64,000 nucleotides of DNA from Pteria penguin (taxonomy: Eukaryota > Mollusca > Bivalvia > Pterioida > Pteriidae). The notes beneath the pieces were generated by a model that worked only from the letters and a program-made list of their open reading frames with translations, was not told the origin of the DNA and did not search any database. Positions within the stretch are counted from its first letter, which is position 1. Every line of letters starts with the position of its first letter. The stretch spans positions 26,843,841 to 26,907,840 of the forward strand of contig CM068583.1 in NCBI GenBank assembly GCA_035048485.1. Direction: 5' to 3'. Shown here one piece after another: positions 1-12,761 of this stretch. A program made the translations under genes and the position numbers.

Positions 1-49
1 ATTTTTCAGTACATTCAATAAATACACTTACATGTATATTTTCAACTAA

Positions 50-312
50 GCCGGTGTGGCTCAGGTGCTTGGCTCGTGATCGAGAGGTCCCGGGTTCGCC
101 TCCCGACCTGGACACACCGGTGTTCTGTCTTTCAGATGAGACAGTAAAAATCGAAGTACCGTGTTCAGTAGGCGTGGCACGTAAAAGATCCCTCACTGCT
201 TCGAGTGGGTCCGTTGCAAAGGTCTTTTTTGTCCAATGCATCGGGCAGATGCCGTCATCATATACGTGAAATAATCATGGAATGACTTAAAACAATAGTC
301 AATCAATCAATA
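50..312 (+). mobile_element. tRNA-derived SINE, near full length
   Basis: tRNA-like head (GCCGGTGTGGCTCAGGTGCT with an A box; GGTTCGCCTCCC B box), the family body (CTGTCTTTCAGATGAGACAG, GGCACGTAAAAGATCCCTCA, TCATATACGTGAAATAATC) and an AATCAATCAAT tail. The 71-codon frame inside is an artefact. Confidence 0.85.
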
Positions 313-1636
313 TTTTCAACTTAGCATTTCATCACGTATCATCTTGAAAGGCAATAAAACTATGATGAGTATATCATGGCTGTGTAATTGCAATGCTATA
401 ACAATTAAGATACATGCTGGATCAATGCTATAACAAGATGCATGCTGGGTCAATGCTATAACAAGATATATGCTGGGCTAATTTCAATTTGCACTATTAT
501 CATGATCAATATTTATAAGTTATTGACTGAATACGACAAAATATGACCGCCCGAGGTCTTTAAGCGGTAAAACATGGTTGTGCCCCCCCCCCCCCCCTTT
601 TAGAGTAATATTTAAAGTTTAAATAAACTTAAATAAGACATCTTAAGCGACATAAATCTATTTTCTTTTATATTTTTAATGTCTGATTTCTAATCCGTAA
701 CTACAAAATTACGGATAAGGTTTTCTGTTTTTACTGGCTGTTGATGTATCCTGATTACGCAACATGTTGCAACAATAGAAAGTTTCGCCAACAAAATATC
801 TTTCAGCTTATCCATTTGTGTGATGTCATCCATTGTAAGTGTTTATTATGTTTTGAATGATATTATACAAGTCCGAGATTATGCAATAAAGTCGCATTAT
901 TATAGTTTGCTCTCATCTGAAAGATATAAGCAGGTGTAGCCCCGTGGATGAGTTGTTCGGCTTGTGACCAAGAGATCCGAGTTCGACACACGTCGGGGGC
1001 ACACCGGTGCTCTGTCTTTCGGATGAGACAGTTAAAACCGAGGCCCCGTGTCACAGTAGGCGTGGCACGTAAAAGATCCGACTGGGCAAGGTCAATGACC
1101 TTGAGGCCTCCACCGTGACCTTTGTGCTAAAAATAGTTTTTTCCGGACTTTGTTGCCGCCGGGAACATAGTGTTCCACAAACACATCTTGCTTTTTTTTT
1201 CTTTTCACCTTTGGAAGGTTGTGCGCCACCCCCTCCAACTTTTCACTGCCGAACTACGTCACTGACATAGGATGTATATGGTTATTTATGTCCTTTCTTT
1301 ATCTTTACAAAGACGGTATTTTTTTTTTTTTAATTTTCTGTTCCCCTATTCACCCGTCACTAGGACAGCGATATTCTCTACAGTTTCATTCAGAATGAAA
1401 CGAAATAAGATAGAAATGTTTTGTACCTTACGTGAATGTGCAAGAGGTATCTTTCTCATTATCTAATTAGTACCCAGCTGTTTTGCAGTTTGCCAAGTGT
1501 TCAAAGATTTTTCACAATATTTTCCTATTAAAATAAATTGAGTCGTGCTTATTTCTCGAGGCTACATTATCAAAACGTCAATATTTACCTATATAATTCA
1601 TACCACTAGACACAATGGGAGTTATTTATATCACAG
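312..1636. other. Intron or 5' flank of the transporter gene
   Basis: Apart from the SINE at 931-1080, a three-fold ATGCTGGGTCAATGCTATAA short repeat at about 410-480 and homopolymers, I see nothing. No exon for the missing N-terminal transporter helices was found here. Confidence 0.6.
931..1080 (+). mobile_element. tRNA-derived SINE, 3'-truncated
   Basis: Head (GCAGGTGTAGCCCCGTGGAT..GTTCGACACAC) plus body to GGCACGTAAAAGATCC; the tail is missing. Confidence 0.75.
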
Positions 1637-4600
1637 GGTGTTGTGTGGCCTGCTCAGCAATCTCTGTGGGCCAGTTGGGCACCACCTCTAGAAAACAGTC
1701 GCTTAGGAGGTCTTGGGTATTCAGGTAAGCGTTTTTGTTGGCAATCTGTTGAGTAATTTGCATTTTTAGCGTAAGATGACATAAATGTATTAGAATTGAC
1801 TACAGCACGGACCTCAGTTGCAAAACATGACGATGACATTTTTTTCCCACCAGATCTTGAAATTTCTCAGTGTAGTGCTTTTTATGTTGTGTATTATATC
1901 TTTATGAATTAAAACAAAAAACTTTATCTAAGTCATAATTGCATTTATTCTGTACGAAAACAATCAAAGTAAATGTAATTTCCACCAAAACCTTGACTTA
2001 TTTTGCATGTGTACAGGTTCCCAGATCGGCAATGTAATCACATTTCCCTTGGCTGCAGTACTCTGTAAATACGGTTTTGATGGAGGCTGGTCCAGTATTT
2101 TCTACATTTTTGGTGAGTGTGTACTTTCCTACTCTGTGATCAAATTAAGAACACTTTGTAATGTTTGTTGCATTGTTATTCTAAATATCTCATTAACATC
2201 CAATCTTCTGAAAATTGTTTTTGATTATTCCCTAATTGTCCCCAGAAGTAGAGGCAATAAGTTTCCCAACTGAGGGAGTATCTTAAATTCTTAGAATGGG
2301 ATGAGCCGGAGGAATTCATTGCAAGTTTTGTTTCTTAGATTCAGGATCAAAATGGTGAACTTAAGTTTCATCCTGACTGAGTGACCAGTGGACCAATTAA
2401 ACCCTTTGGACCATTCTCACAGCGAGACAAAAGATGCAAAGAAACATTATACCTGTTTCTTGTTAGATCTTCAGTCAACATTCTAGGGACCCATCTAGCC
2501 GACACCTTAGACATGCCTAAGATGTCGGTCAAATTTATTGAACAGTCCCGTAATTTATGCCAACTTCTCTGGCTGTATATCTCGGAGGTTTAGCCTTCTC
2601 TCACACATGATAAAAGTGTGTACAATATCAATATGTCGTCTGTGGTTGCCTCCTTAGGACATCCAGACCGTTCATCATCTTCAATGCTCTCCATCCCCGT
2701 TTTAAATTCAGCGGCCCACATTTTGAGAGTACTATAAGAAGGTGACTCATTCTCAAATATTTTCATAAAGTACAAATGAATTCCTCTGGTAGTCATCCCT
2801 TTCTTACAAAGATAATTAATCACTGCTATTACTTCAATTGTTTCCATTTTGGCTGTTTGGCTAAACCTTCAACTTTTAACACCAAGTTCCGTTAATACTC
2901 AAAAGCTTTGACATACTACGGTCTCTATCAAATACGTTCAGAAAGATTGAATAATGATTGGATTGGGGGTTTTATTCTTATTTATTATATTGGAGAAAAT
3001 GGGACCGAGAACTTTGTGATCATATCTCGCAGAGAGGCAAGAAACGACAGTATCCAGAGAACACCACTAAACAGCGATAGTACACTGACACACGGAAATC
3101 CGAAATGTCTGGCGTTGTTGTTGTTCTTTAAAACTGGTCCTGAGGACTCTGTCTTAATTCCATTTTTCTTCTTTAATGTACCATTTATTACAATTCACCA
3201 CAAAGTTAAAAGAATACTTAAATCATAAAAAGATGAATAAATGAAGTGAGCCAATTGATTGAGCGGGAGGCTACTCGTACAGAAAATTTACTTTAAAACT
3301 TATGGTTATCATACCGGACGCATACATATTACACTGGACATGACGAAAATAAAATATAAGAAATATATTTATTAAATCATTTATTTGTATGGATCTTAAC
3401 AGAAGATAGAAAAGGAAGTACCTGGAACACTTGTCATAAGAACAATTATAAGTAATAATATCTCCTACAGGTGGAATAGGTATACTGTGGTTTATTGCCT
3501 GGATGTACTTTGTTCATGACACTCCAGAACAACATCCAAGAATCTCTAAGGCAGAGAAGTTATACATAGTCAGGAGCTTACAAGGCAAGATATCTACTGA
3601 AAAGGTAAGAGATTACAGGGCAAGATGTCTACTGAAAAAATAAGAGATTACAGGGCAAGATGTGTACTGAAAAGGTAAGAGATTACAGGGCAAGATGGGT
3701 ACTGAAAAGGTAAGAGATTACAGGGCAAGATGTGTACTGAAAAGGTAAGAGATTACAGGGCAAGATGTGTACTGAAAAGGTGAGAGATTACAAGGCAAGA
3801 TGTCTACTGAAAAGGTAAGAGATTACAGGGCAAGATGTGTACTGAAAAGGTAAGAGATTAAAGGCAAGATGTCTACTGAAAAGGTAAGAGAATACAGGGC
3901 AAGATGTCTACTGAAAAGGTAAGAGATTACAGGGCAAGATGTCTACTGAAAAGGTAAGAGATTAAAGGCAAGATGTGTACTGAAAAGGTAAGAGATTACA
4001 GGGCAAGATATCTACTGAAAAGGTAAGAGATTAAAGGCAAGATGTGTACTGAAAAGAATACAGGGCAAGATATCCACTGAAAGGGTAACAGAGATTATAG
4101 AGCAAGATATCTACTGGAAAGGTAAGAGATTACAGGGCAAGATGTCTACTGGAAAGGTAAGAGATTACAGGGCAAGATATCTACTGGAAAGGTAAGAGAT
4201 TACAGGGCAAGATGTCTACTGGAAAGGTAAGAGATTACAGGGCAAGATATCAACTGAAAATGTAAGGTGTTATAGGCAAAATATCTAATGAAAACGTAAG
4301 GTATTATAGGCAAAATGGTATCTACTGAAAAGGTAAGATATTACACAGCACGATATCTACTGAAAAGGCAAAATATATTGCATGCAAGATATCTACTGAA
4401 AAGGTAAGAGATTACAGGACAAGATATCTACTGAGAAAGGTAAAGAGATTACAGAGCAAGATACATGCATCTACTTGAAAGGTAAGATATTACGGGGTCA
4501 GGTATCTTCTGAGGAAGTAAGGGACGACATGGAAAGATGTTAACTAGAAAAGTGAGATGTTATAGGGCAAGGAATCCACTGAGAATGTAAGAGATTACCG

Positions 4601-6666
4601 GTGAAGATATCCACCGAGAAGATCAGATTTACAGAGCAAGATACTCACTTCGAAGGTAAAAATACATGTACATTGTATTTATTCATAGAAGGTTAAAAGA
4701 CTAGCACTAAAGAAACCACCGAAAAAAAATAAGAGCTAATACATGTGTATAAATCAAATCAAATGTAGTACATTCCTATTTTGTTTATTTATTTTGTTGT
4801 TGTTGTTTTTGTTTTCGTCACTGTATTATAAAGGATTTAAACTGTATTTTAGTTGTTCTTCTGTTATCAGTTCTCTTCATATCGTTCTTGAATATTCTTC
4901 GGAAAAATATTAAAGTTGTATACCCTACAATTCGATATAATTTCAAAAATTTGGGCATGTTAAACCAAAACTGTATTTTTCTCCTATGGCGTAAGTTATT
5001 AACTTTGCGTTAATAACATATTTTGTTGCTTCAACCCCTCGGAGATATCAAAATAAAAAGAAAATACTTCGTAAATAAAGTGGGTATTCCATAAATACAA
5101 CCATATCATGACTTCGCGCATGCGCAGTTTGATGAAAACAAATACGATGAAGGGAAACTCCAAAAGAAAACGATTTCAGTAAATACTAAATTTAGCAGAC
5201 TTGAATGCAGATTTTAAAAATTACTCGTCATGTTTATTTACCTCGCCCTCCATCAGTGTCCATGATGCGGCGGCTTCCGAATTAGATCACGTGATAAGTT
5301 GGTAGTAAACATTCTGTTTACAAACATCGGGTTTTAGATAGCCATATCTCACTTAATACGACGAATTTGATCACGACATTTGCAAGGGTCCTTTTTAATA
5401 TGTTTTAGGCTTATATATATATAATCAAAACAATTCAGAATAAATTAACCTATAATATGCACTGTACTGGCGAACATAGGGTATACAGCTTTAATGTAAA
5501 ATGTAGAATTATTTTCAGTCTGTTTTCCGTAATCGGTGTTTATTAATTAGAAATTGAAGCAAACAAATCTGCCAAAAACTTCTCATTGTAGAACATACCC
5601 TGGTTGAAAATCCTGACATCCGTTCGAGTGTGGGCTATAATAGTTGCTCATGTATGTGCAAATTGGGGAACTTATACGTTTCTAACAAATATACCGTCAT
5701 ATATGAAAGAAGTCCTAAAATTTGACATTAAAAAGGTAAGCGATCCTGATCTATATCTAAGTTTTCTACGTTTTGTTTCAAAAGTAAAGTCTGTTGAGAG
5801 TATCATCATTTTTTCCAGATCGCATTTAACAAAGCTTTCTGTATTTCAGAATGGATTACTTTCTGCCCTTCCATATATAGGTTTTTGGTTGATGGTAAAC
5901 ATTGCTGGTTGTTTTTCGGATATCCTACGGAGAAAACACATTTTAAACACAACTCACACACGAAAACTTTTCAACAGCCTGGGTATGCTTGTTCCGGCAG
6001 CTTTTGTAATCGCAACGGGTTTTATGGACTGTGCTCACTCGACGATAGCTGTCGTTCTGTTGACAATAGGAGTCGCTTTTTCTGGTTGCCAATATTCCAG
6101 CGGTTTCCTGGTGAATCCAGGGGATATTGCCCCTCGCTATGCTGGGATCATTTTTGGAATATCCAATACATTTGCAACAATTCCAGGCTTTTTAGCGCCT
6201 ATCGCGATTGGATACATAACTTCAAATGTACGTAAAACTTTTCAAATCCAGAGATATTTTCTTTTGTTTTTGTTTTCAGTTTTTGATGTATAAGAATTTT
6301 AACCATTTTTCATCACATTTCTATCAAACTTTTGGATCTCACCTTTTAAACTACATTGTGCTTAGTAGTTTAACAAAGTAAGTCAACATAACGAGTCTCT
6401 ATTGTTTTTAGCATAGCAATTAAATGTTATAAATCGGATTTGTTTGACATGCAACTTTCTTTTTATCACAGAGGACACAAGAAGAATGGCAGCTGGTGTT
6501 CTATATAGCAGCAGGTATCTACACCTTTGGGGCCCTTTTCTTCATAGCATTCTCTACCGGAAACTTAGAACCGTGGGCTGATAACAACCCTGACTATGTC
6601 GTTGCCATGGAAACTATAAATATAGAGGAAACTCCCGAGAAAAAAGTGAAAGAAGATGATATGTAA
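1637..6666 (+). CDS. SLC17 / sialin-like anion transporter, C-terminal six exons (5' partial)
   Basis: Multi-pass Major Facilitator transporter of the SLC17 (sialin / vesicular anion / Na-phosphate cotransporter) family, expected in lysosomal, vesicular or plasma membranes. Exons read as 1637..1724, 2017..2112, 3471..3604, 5592..5735, 5850..6227 and 6472..6666 (stop TAA). Every junction has GT/AG and phases agree, giving 344 residues plus stop. Family signatures in order: WASWAPPLENSRLGGLGYSG, then GNVITFPLAAVLC, WSSIFYIFG, FVHDTPEQHPRIS, VWAIIVAHVCANWGTYTFLT, PSYMKEVLKFDI, NGLLSALPYIGFWL, DIAPRYAGIIFGISNTFATI and EEWQLVFYIAAGIYTFGALF. Full-length members have about 490 residues, so roughly 150 N-terminal residues (first helices) are missing; their exons should lie left of base 1. 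The end is a short acidic/lysine cytosolic tail. Intron 2 holds a mariner relic and intron 3 a minisatellite derived from the exon-3 donor. The substrate cannot be told from sequence alone. Confidence 0.9.
2226..2847 (-). pseudogene. Mariner-family transposase relic
   Basis: From 2847 a frame reads METIEVIAVINYLCKKGMTT, then PSYSTLKMWAAEFKTG and SIEDDERSGCPKEATTDD, the helix-turn-helix start typical of mariner transposases. After frameshifts the homology continues leftwards (ARWVPRMLTEDLTRNRYNV, then VHHFDPESKKQ, just past where the first catalytic Asp of the D,D34D triad belongs, and later KILPQLGN). It has several frameshifts and stops and lacks the C-terminal catalytic part, so it is dead. 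It sits in intron 2 of the SLC17-like gene, opposite strand. Confidence 0.8.
3585..4660 (+). repeat. Minisatellite made from an exon end plus its 5' splice site
   Basis: Unit of about 35 bp, GATTACAGGGCAAGATGTCT followed by ACTGAAAAGGTAAGA. The first unit overlaps the last bases of SLC17 exon 3 (CAAGGCAAGATATCTACTGA..AAAAG|GTAAGA). About fifteen copies keep AAAG|GTAAGA intact; the array decays to the right. Confidence 0.92.
4660..5591. other. Intron remainder before transporter exon 4
   Basis: AT-rich, unique-looking sequence with no coding frame; ends in the TTCTCATTGTAG acceptor. Confidence 0.6.
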
Positions 6667-6824
6667 ATGTATGGATAAGGCACGACCAATTTATAAAAAT
6701 GTACATTAATTTTAACTGAATTGTTTTGCAGAATATCCATGCTTGTATATAAACAAATTTATTCTGTAGATACTTATGTAATTTTTAATGAGTTATATAA
6801 AAGTTAAAGCAACAAATGTTAATG

Positions 6825-9800
6825 TCACTTGTCTTTTGCAACAATTTTTGAATTTAAAATATTATCAATACATGCGTCCTCAAATTGAATGGGATCGCCT
6901 TCTTCATTTTCCATAGTCGTGTAGCTCTCAAGGTCAAGGTCAGAAGTACCGAGGTCACATGATTCGGGTACATCATAGTCTTGATCTAGTATTGTTGAGA
7001 GGTCTGGTGAGATTTGGTTTCTCTTTTGCCTTCGTTTCATTCTTCGCTTTTTCTTCCGCTTTTGTTTATAGTTCTCTACTGCTTTTGCGATTCCGTATAT
7101 TATACAGCAGGAACTGATGGATAGAGTCATTAGCGGTAACACTAAGTACATTGCAATGTTCTGTCTATTACTGAAGAAGTGAAGTATCCGGTCGTATATA
7201 CCTAATAAGCCTTCTCGGAAACGGACATATGTTGAAAAACCTACAACGATGAATGTTATTTCGTGAAATTATTGTATAACACAAAAGGTGTATATTACGG
7301 GCTTCCATTTAGATTTATAGTTGTCTAGAATGGTCACTATTGATGAGTTGCCGTGTTACAACGGAAAAACTCCTTTTTTCCATTATGAGCTTTGGCCACT
7401 GGTCATCCATCCACAGCATCTGTGACCTTGCAACTGTCCATTGTGGGTGGAACCATATGATGACTGCTATTGTATAATGAACACCCCCCCCCCAAAAAAA
7501 AAAAAAAAAAAAAAAAAAAACCAACAACAACAACAAAATATACAAACAAAATTTTATCAGGTGTGCTGGTACAGACACTGCTAGGAAAGCTTATACCTGT
7601 GCAAGACGTATAAACGACACTGTCATACTGTGGACAATAATGTCAGTTTCTTGTTTTCATCGCACAAAGATTATTTCGATTCACTACATGTATATATAGT
7701 GACTGATTGGCATATTTGGATATATAATTCTAAAATATCTCTTTCATGAAATTGTCTGAAAATGATACATTGTTAATAGAGACGACTGAAGAATTATAGC
7801 AGAGTTGGGATTCTCTGAAATTATAATTGTATGTGTCAAAACAAACGCGTTACACACATATGGACTTGAAAACTCCAATATGTAACAAAATGATTCTTTG
7901 TGTGGAGGTCCTGAACCCGGATGTACCACTCTTTTGTCGTCTGACTGTAGTATACATAATAGTTAGTATGTTACGACTAGCTATAGAGAGTTGTTCAACT
8001 CGTCGTTGTCATCTGTTCTGAGTAACAAACCATTTTCACCCATTAAACACTTCACATAAATCATCTTTACAGTGGTGGTATCATTATATAACTTGTATAC
8101 TCACTCATCGTCATCTGACATATACATATATGTCTCTGACGACATCGTTTGGTTTCCCACCGACCAATCATCGGTAATGATATAACACAGCTCTGAGTGC
8201 CCGGATATCCAACATTCCACTTTGACTTGACGCCTAGAAGAAACCATTGTTATTAGGGAGCAACCATTTGATTTTGATCGGGGGGAGCAACAAATAAATA
8301 AAAAAAACTTATCCGGCTCTGAAATAGGGCAAAAATAGTATTCAGGCCGGTGAAAGTCTCCCCCCCCCCCCTTCCTAAAAATCAAATGGTTGCTCCCTTA
8401 TATTCAGATATGAGAAGGTTTTTCTTATTTTAATGTCAAATGATAATATGAAAACTATGATATATTGAGCTAAATACAGAAATATGTCAATCAGGAATCA
8501 GAACGATGCAAGTCGTAATTTGATTATACAATTTATTCTGTTGTTGTGGAACAAGTGTGTGGCGTTCTCGGTAAACATCGGTTTTACCATGTTTTTGGTA
8601 TAACTGTGCAAAAAGATAAGGCGTCATACATTTGACAAATAGGAATATATAATATACAAGCTGAAATAGGGGCAGTCACGACTCTGTGGACGGACCAGAG
8701 GCGGGGTCATGTATAACGCAATAGTGGCAATCACGACTTCGTGGATGGACCAGAGACGGGGTCATGTATGATACAGGCTGAGATAGGGAATAGGGGCCAA
8801 CACGACTCCGTGGATGGACCAGAGGCGGGGTCATGTGTAATACAAGTTGAAAGAGGAAATACGGGTAGTCACGACTCCGTAAATGGACCAGAGGCGGGGT
8901 CATGTATAATACAAGCCGAAATAGGGGAGTAAGGGCCGACATGACTTCGTGGACGGGTCAGAGGCGGGGTCATATATAATACAAACTGGCTGAGATAGGG
9001 AATAGTGGCAGTCACGACTCCGTGGACGGACCAGAGGCGGGGTCATGTACATTTATACTACAAGCTGTAATAGGGAACAGGGGCAGTCACGACTCCGAGG
9101 ACGGACCAGAGGCGGGGTCATGTACGAGACAAGCTGAGATAGGGAATATGGGCACTTACGACTCTGTGGACGACCAGAGGCGGGGTCATATATAATACAA
9201 GCTGAAATAGGGAGTAGGGGCAGTAACGACTCCGTGGACTGACCAAAGGCCTGGTCATGTGTAAGACAAGCTGAAATAGGGAATAGGGGCCGACACGACT
9301 CCTTGGATGGACCAGAGGCGGGGTCATGTGTAATACAAGTTGAAATAGGAAATACGGGTAGTCACGACTCCGTAAACGGACCAGAGGCGGGGTCATGTAC
9401 ATGTACAATACAAGCTGTAATAGGGAACAGGGGCAGTCACGACTCCGTGGACGGACCAGAGGCAGGGTCGTGTACGATACAAGCTGAGATAGGGAATAGG
9501 GACAGTTACGACTCTGTAGACGACCAGAGGCAAGGTCATGTGTAATACAAGCTGAAATAGGGACTAAGGGTAGTCACGACTCCGTGGACTGACCAAAGGC
9601 GGGGTCATGTATAATACAAGCTGAAATAGGGAGTAAGGGCCGACACGACTCCGTGGACGGACCTGAGTTAGCGGGGTCATATATAACACAAGCTGAAATA
9701 GGGAATAGGGCAGTCACGACCCTGTGGACGGATCAGAGGCGGGGTCATACATAATTCAAGGTCACTAAACAAGTGCAAATGTTGAGGAAGTGCAAGTCAT

Positions 9801-12761
9801 CAAACGATAATAGAATTAGACAACCAAGATATATAAGGACCTCCTGCTAAATAACCATACTTGTCGTGTGTTCAATGGAAACAGTGATCATCAAAACAGG
9901 CTACGCTATGTCAAAGCACAGAGAAATACGATTGAGAGCGTTGAAAGGAAAAAAAGTTAATTTACCAGCACGTGAAATGAATGGAGATTACCTTTGTTTG
10001 AGAAGGCATTTTCATATGCTGATAGCCACTCAAAGGGAGATCTATGATTTCTTCTGTACACACCAACCCATGATTTATATATCTAAAACAATAATATGAA
10101 AACGTGGTTTCAGTACATAGTATCTGTTTTCTACAGTAAGACTTGTATACCTAATGAGTCGCTGTGTATGAGGATAATGACACAATGATGTATACTGTGT
10201 TGTGTATTATACTATTTTAATTGATCTCATCTCCTTCGAAAACTAGCATTCAGTGCGATAGATTGGCTTTCAGTATAGTAGGTTTCGTGATATACATGTA
10301 CCACTATATTTACGGTCAAATGCGGCCAAATAACACATTGTCGTATTGAAACATGCATCCATGTGCATGCTGTGGGAACACATTTTGATTTGGGTTTGTT
10401 AGATGAGAGGTGAAGATGGGAAGATGTTACGATCTTTCAAACATCGAAATGATTTCTTTCACGACTAAAGCAATTACAAAATTTATCGTCCACAGGATAT
10501 TATTCTCCTCTTTGGAATAAGATCATATTAATCTTTTTTTAACACAGACCTGGTGTTAAAACTTATATATATATTAAAGAACGTATACTGGGAAACAATT
10601 AATTAGATGCACCAAATACATTCAACAAATAGCGTCTGTCATACAAAGATCTGTCTTCAGATAGTATTCAAACTTTTAAACTCTCATATTGGGTCATTTT
10701 GGTTGCCTAAAATACATTTTGAATTTCATAGTTACGGACGGAGCACACTGAACAGACATTATCTGTCTAAATGCACTTGTAGTGCCCTAGATTTTATCTA
10801 TAAAAACAATATATCCTACCTGGTCATTTTTCATGTCCTTCTTTGATACTGGCGGTAATAATTTTTTCTCTGTGCTCTTAGCAATGTAGGATACGATATC
10901 CGTGTTCTTCTTTACGCACTGTGATCGACAGTCGAAAAACCTTGACGTCATGTTGGAGAGGAAAACACATACGTCATAAGGTTTCTTAGAAACGATAGTG
11001 GAATTAGGTGGACAATTGTTATTAGACTCCACTGAAAATAAAACGCATTATGTACAGTTGGGATTCAATAGAGTTTTGACTTAAATGGCATTATAATGAA
11101 CATTAACACTGATTCGTTGTTTTGGTGATAATGTTAATTGTTTTAAAGAGACAATCAAAGGAAAACATGGCTTATTGATTATGATATTAAATCATACATG
11201 TCCTTCGTGTATCTAACACATGTTCTATATCTTAATATTACATTCTGTACATGCATATAATGATACGAGTGCTGGAAGATATACCTTGATCAACCGAATA
11301 GTACACACTCCATTCAACGACGTCACATTCTGGAAATAAGTTATATTCAGACATGTACAGGGATGTTACAGAAATGGTCTTTGACAAAGAAAGTTTCAAA
11401 CAAAATATTTTCGTTAGTTCATTTAATTTGTTATTAAAAGAAAGCTCAAATACGTTATCTAAATAAGGATGAAATCAACACTATGCCACGCTGTCGCGAA
11501 AAGCTCTTTTTAAGATCCAACAATGTGCATCTGTGAAGGATCGATAGAGAAATAGTTTTATTGATATATTGGATGTTCATTTTATTTATTTATTTATTTA
11601 CTTATTACCATTTATTTATTTACTTATTCGCTTATTTAATCTATTGTCAGTCTGAAATATGGTAAACCTTGAACAAAAGAGGCTGATTTTGCTGAATTCC
11701 ACTCGAAGTTAACAATTTCATCGAAAGATATTTCGTTGTGAGTCAAGCTGTTTTTTTAATCTATGACATTTACTTTCTACATATTTTGTGTAATTCTAGA
11801 TATTTTGATTTTAAAAATGGGTCTATTCCATATACATCATATACATGTATCATATTCCATTACTGTTCAATGATATAGTTTGTTGAAACGTTGTTGTTAG
11901 AGTTTTGGAATCTCACCTATTGCAACAATTCGTAACTTTTCGGGTTTCTTCATTCCACATCCACACGGGTTACTGACAAATCGAAAGCTGGCAAATGGAT
12001 AACCTTTTAATCTACACTCCCTTCTACAGGCAGTGTCATTTACAGTGAGTCTTTCAACGTGGAATTCTGGGAATTCATCTTTCGACGAACACCCGAGAAA
12101 TTTAGCGTAGAGTATGTTGACTGTGAAATAAAGTTTGAATTATTATTATTATTATTTTATCGAGAATGATGATAATAAACTATTGCTATACTAGATTCTT
12201 ACACTGACTATTTGAGAATGATGAGAAAATGTTTTGATGCCAATTCTGTACAAGATAATCTATTGAGTACGAGTTTTTTGTGTAATATTCAATTTATCTA
12301 ACGACACTGGAAAGTAGATGAACTTAGTAAAAGAAACAGATGTAGATCTTACGATTTTATGTGGGATTCAAGAAACAACTTTATTAAAGTGATCATTTAG
12401 AAACGACATTCATCAATATATTCTTAGTAAAATACCAGAAAACGTCGAAACACGCGGCCCAAATATCACAAAATTGATGAAAATAGAATTTGATGGGATA
12501 AACAAAACTTTGTCAAGATTTTTAGTTTGTACGTTTCGTTCTTTTCATGCTGATGTGTTGTAAAAAGTGCTTTCCTGATTGTAAAATAACATATCAAGTG
12601 CTCTAACGAATTACTCTATATTAAAATATCACGTTTTGTAAATTTCTTACAACGAAGGTATCTAAAAAGACAAAAATTGTGGAAGTCATATTTATTTAGT
12701 GAAAAGCATACTTACTGGATATGATCGTTAGAATGAACTGTGTGTAGAGAAACATACACAT
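6825..12761 (-). CDS. Type I membrane protein: WSC-like module + C-type lectin-like domain + TM + charged tail
   Basis: Eight coding exons (reading order): 12761..12716, 12120..11917, 11329..11285, 11031..10820, 10082..9992, 8233..8105 and 7240..6825 are seven; the eighth is a presumed non-coding 5' exon, since a 3' splice site lies just upstream of the ATG. All phases fit: 1,143 nt, 380 aa. Residues 1-21 are a signal peptide (MCMFLYTQFILTIIS..). About 22-83 form a Cys-rich module resembling WSC (KFLGCSS...CRRECRLKGYPF...NPCGCG). About 100-242 form a C-type lectin-like domain: CPPN, DVCVFLSNMTSRFFDCRSQC, KSWVGVYRR, FEWLSAY, KWNVGYPGTQSCV, GRWETKRC, ICIC. The EPN/QPD and WND sugar/calcium motifs are replaced (GYPG, RWET), so classical calcium-dependent sugar binding is doubtful. 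A TM helix follows (about 273-296, IAMYLVLPLMTLSISSCCII), then a Lys/Arg-rich stretch and an acidic tail with YDVP and YTTM tyrosines. Probable surface recognition receptor; ligand unknown. Confidence 0.82.
8253..8400. mobile_element. MITE with AGGGAGCAACC inverted ends
   Basis: Inverted ends GGGAGCAACCATTTGATTTT on both sides flank about 100 bp with G/C homopolymer runs; TA-like flanks. It lies in the last but one intron of the lectin-like receptor gene, ending about 18 bp upstream of that intron's 3' splice site. A related partial copy is at 50,970. Confidence 0.7.
8660..9760. repeat. Minisatellite, unit about 58-78 bp, about 16 copies
   Basis: Unit core GTCACGACTCCGTGGACGGA, CCAGAGGCGGGGTCATGTAT and AATACAAGCTGAAATAGGGA. 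It lies in the intron of the lectin-like receptor gene between 8,233 and 9,992. Open frames on both strands are repeat artefacts. Confidence 0.9.

Noticed and set aside
7840..7947. Minus-strand segment with acceptor and frame TTKEWYIRVQDLHTKNHFVT, first read as an extra receptor exon
   Set aside because: Exon 8233..8105 joins exon 7240..6825 directly in the frame that gives the C-type-lectin motifs; the segment needs a different frame and a poor donor.
8741..9545. Paired frames on both strands with VHPRSR / DGPEAGSC repeats
   Set aside because: Artefacts of the intronic minisatellite; period not conserved modulo three.
10082..10142. Leftward-extended version of the small lectin exon starting near 10142
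   Set aside because: The acceptor after TTCATATTATTGTTTTAG at 10082 has a much better pyrimidine tract and gives the correct phase and the WVG motif; the longer reading gives a non-lectin frame.
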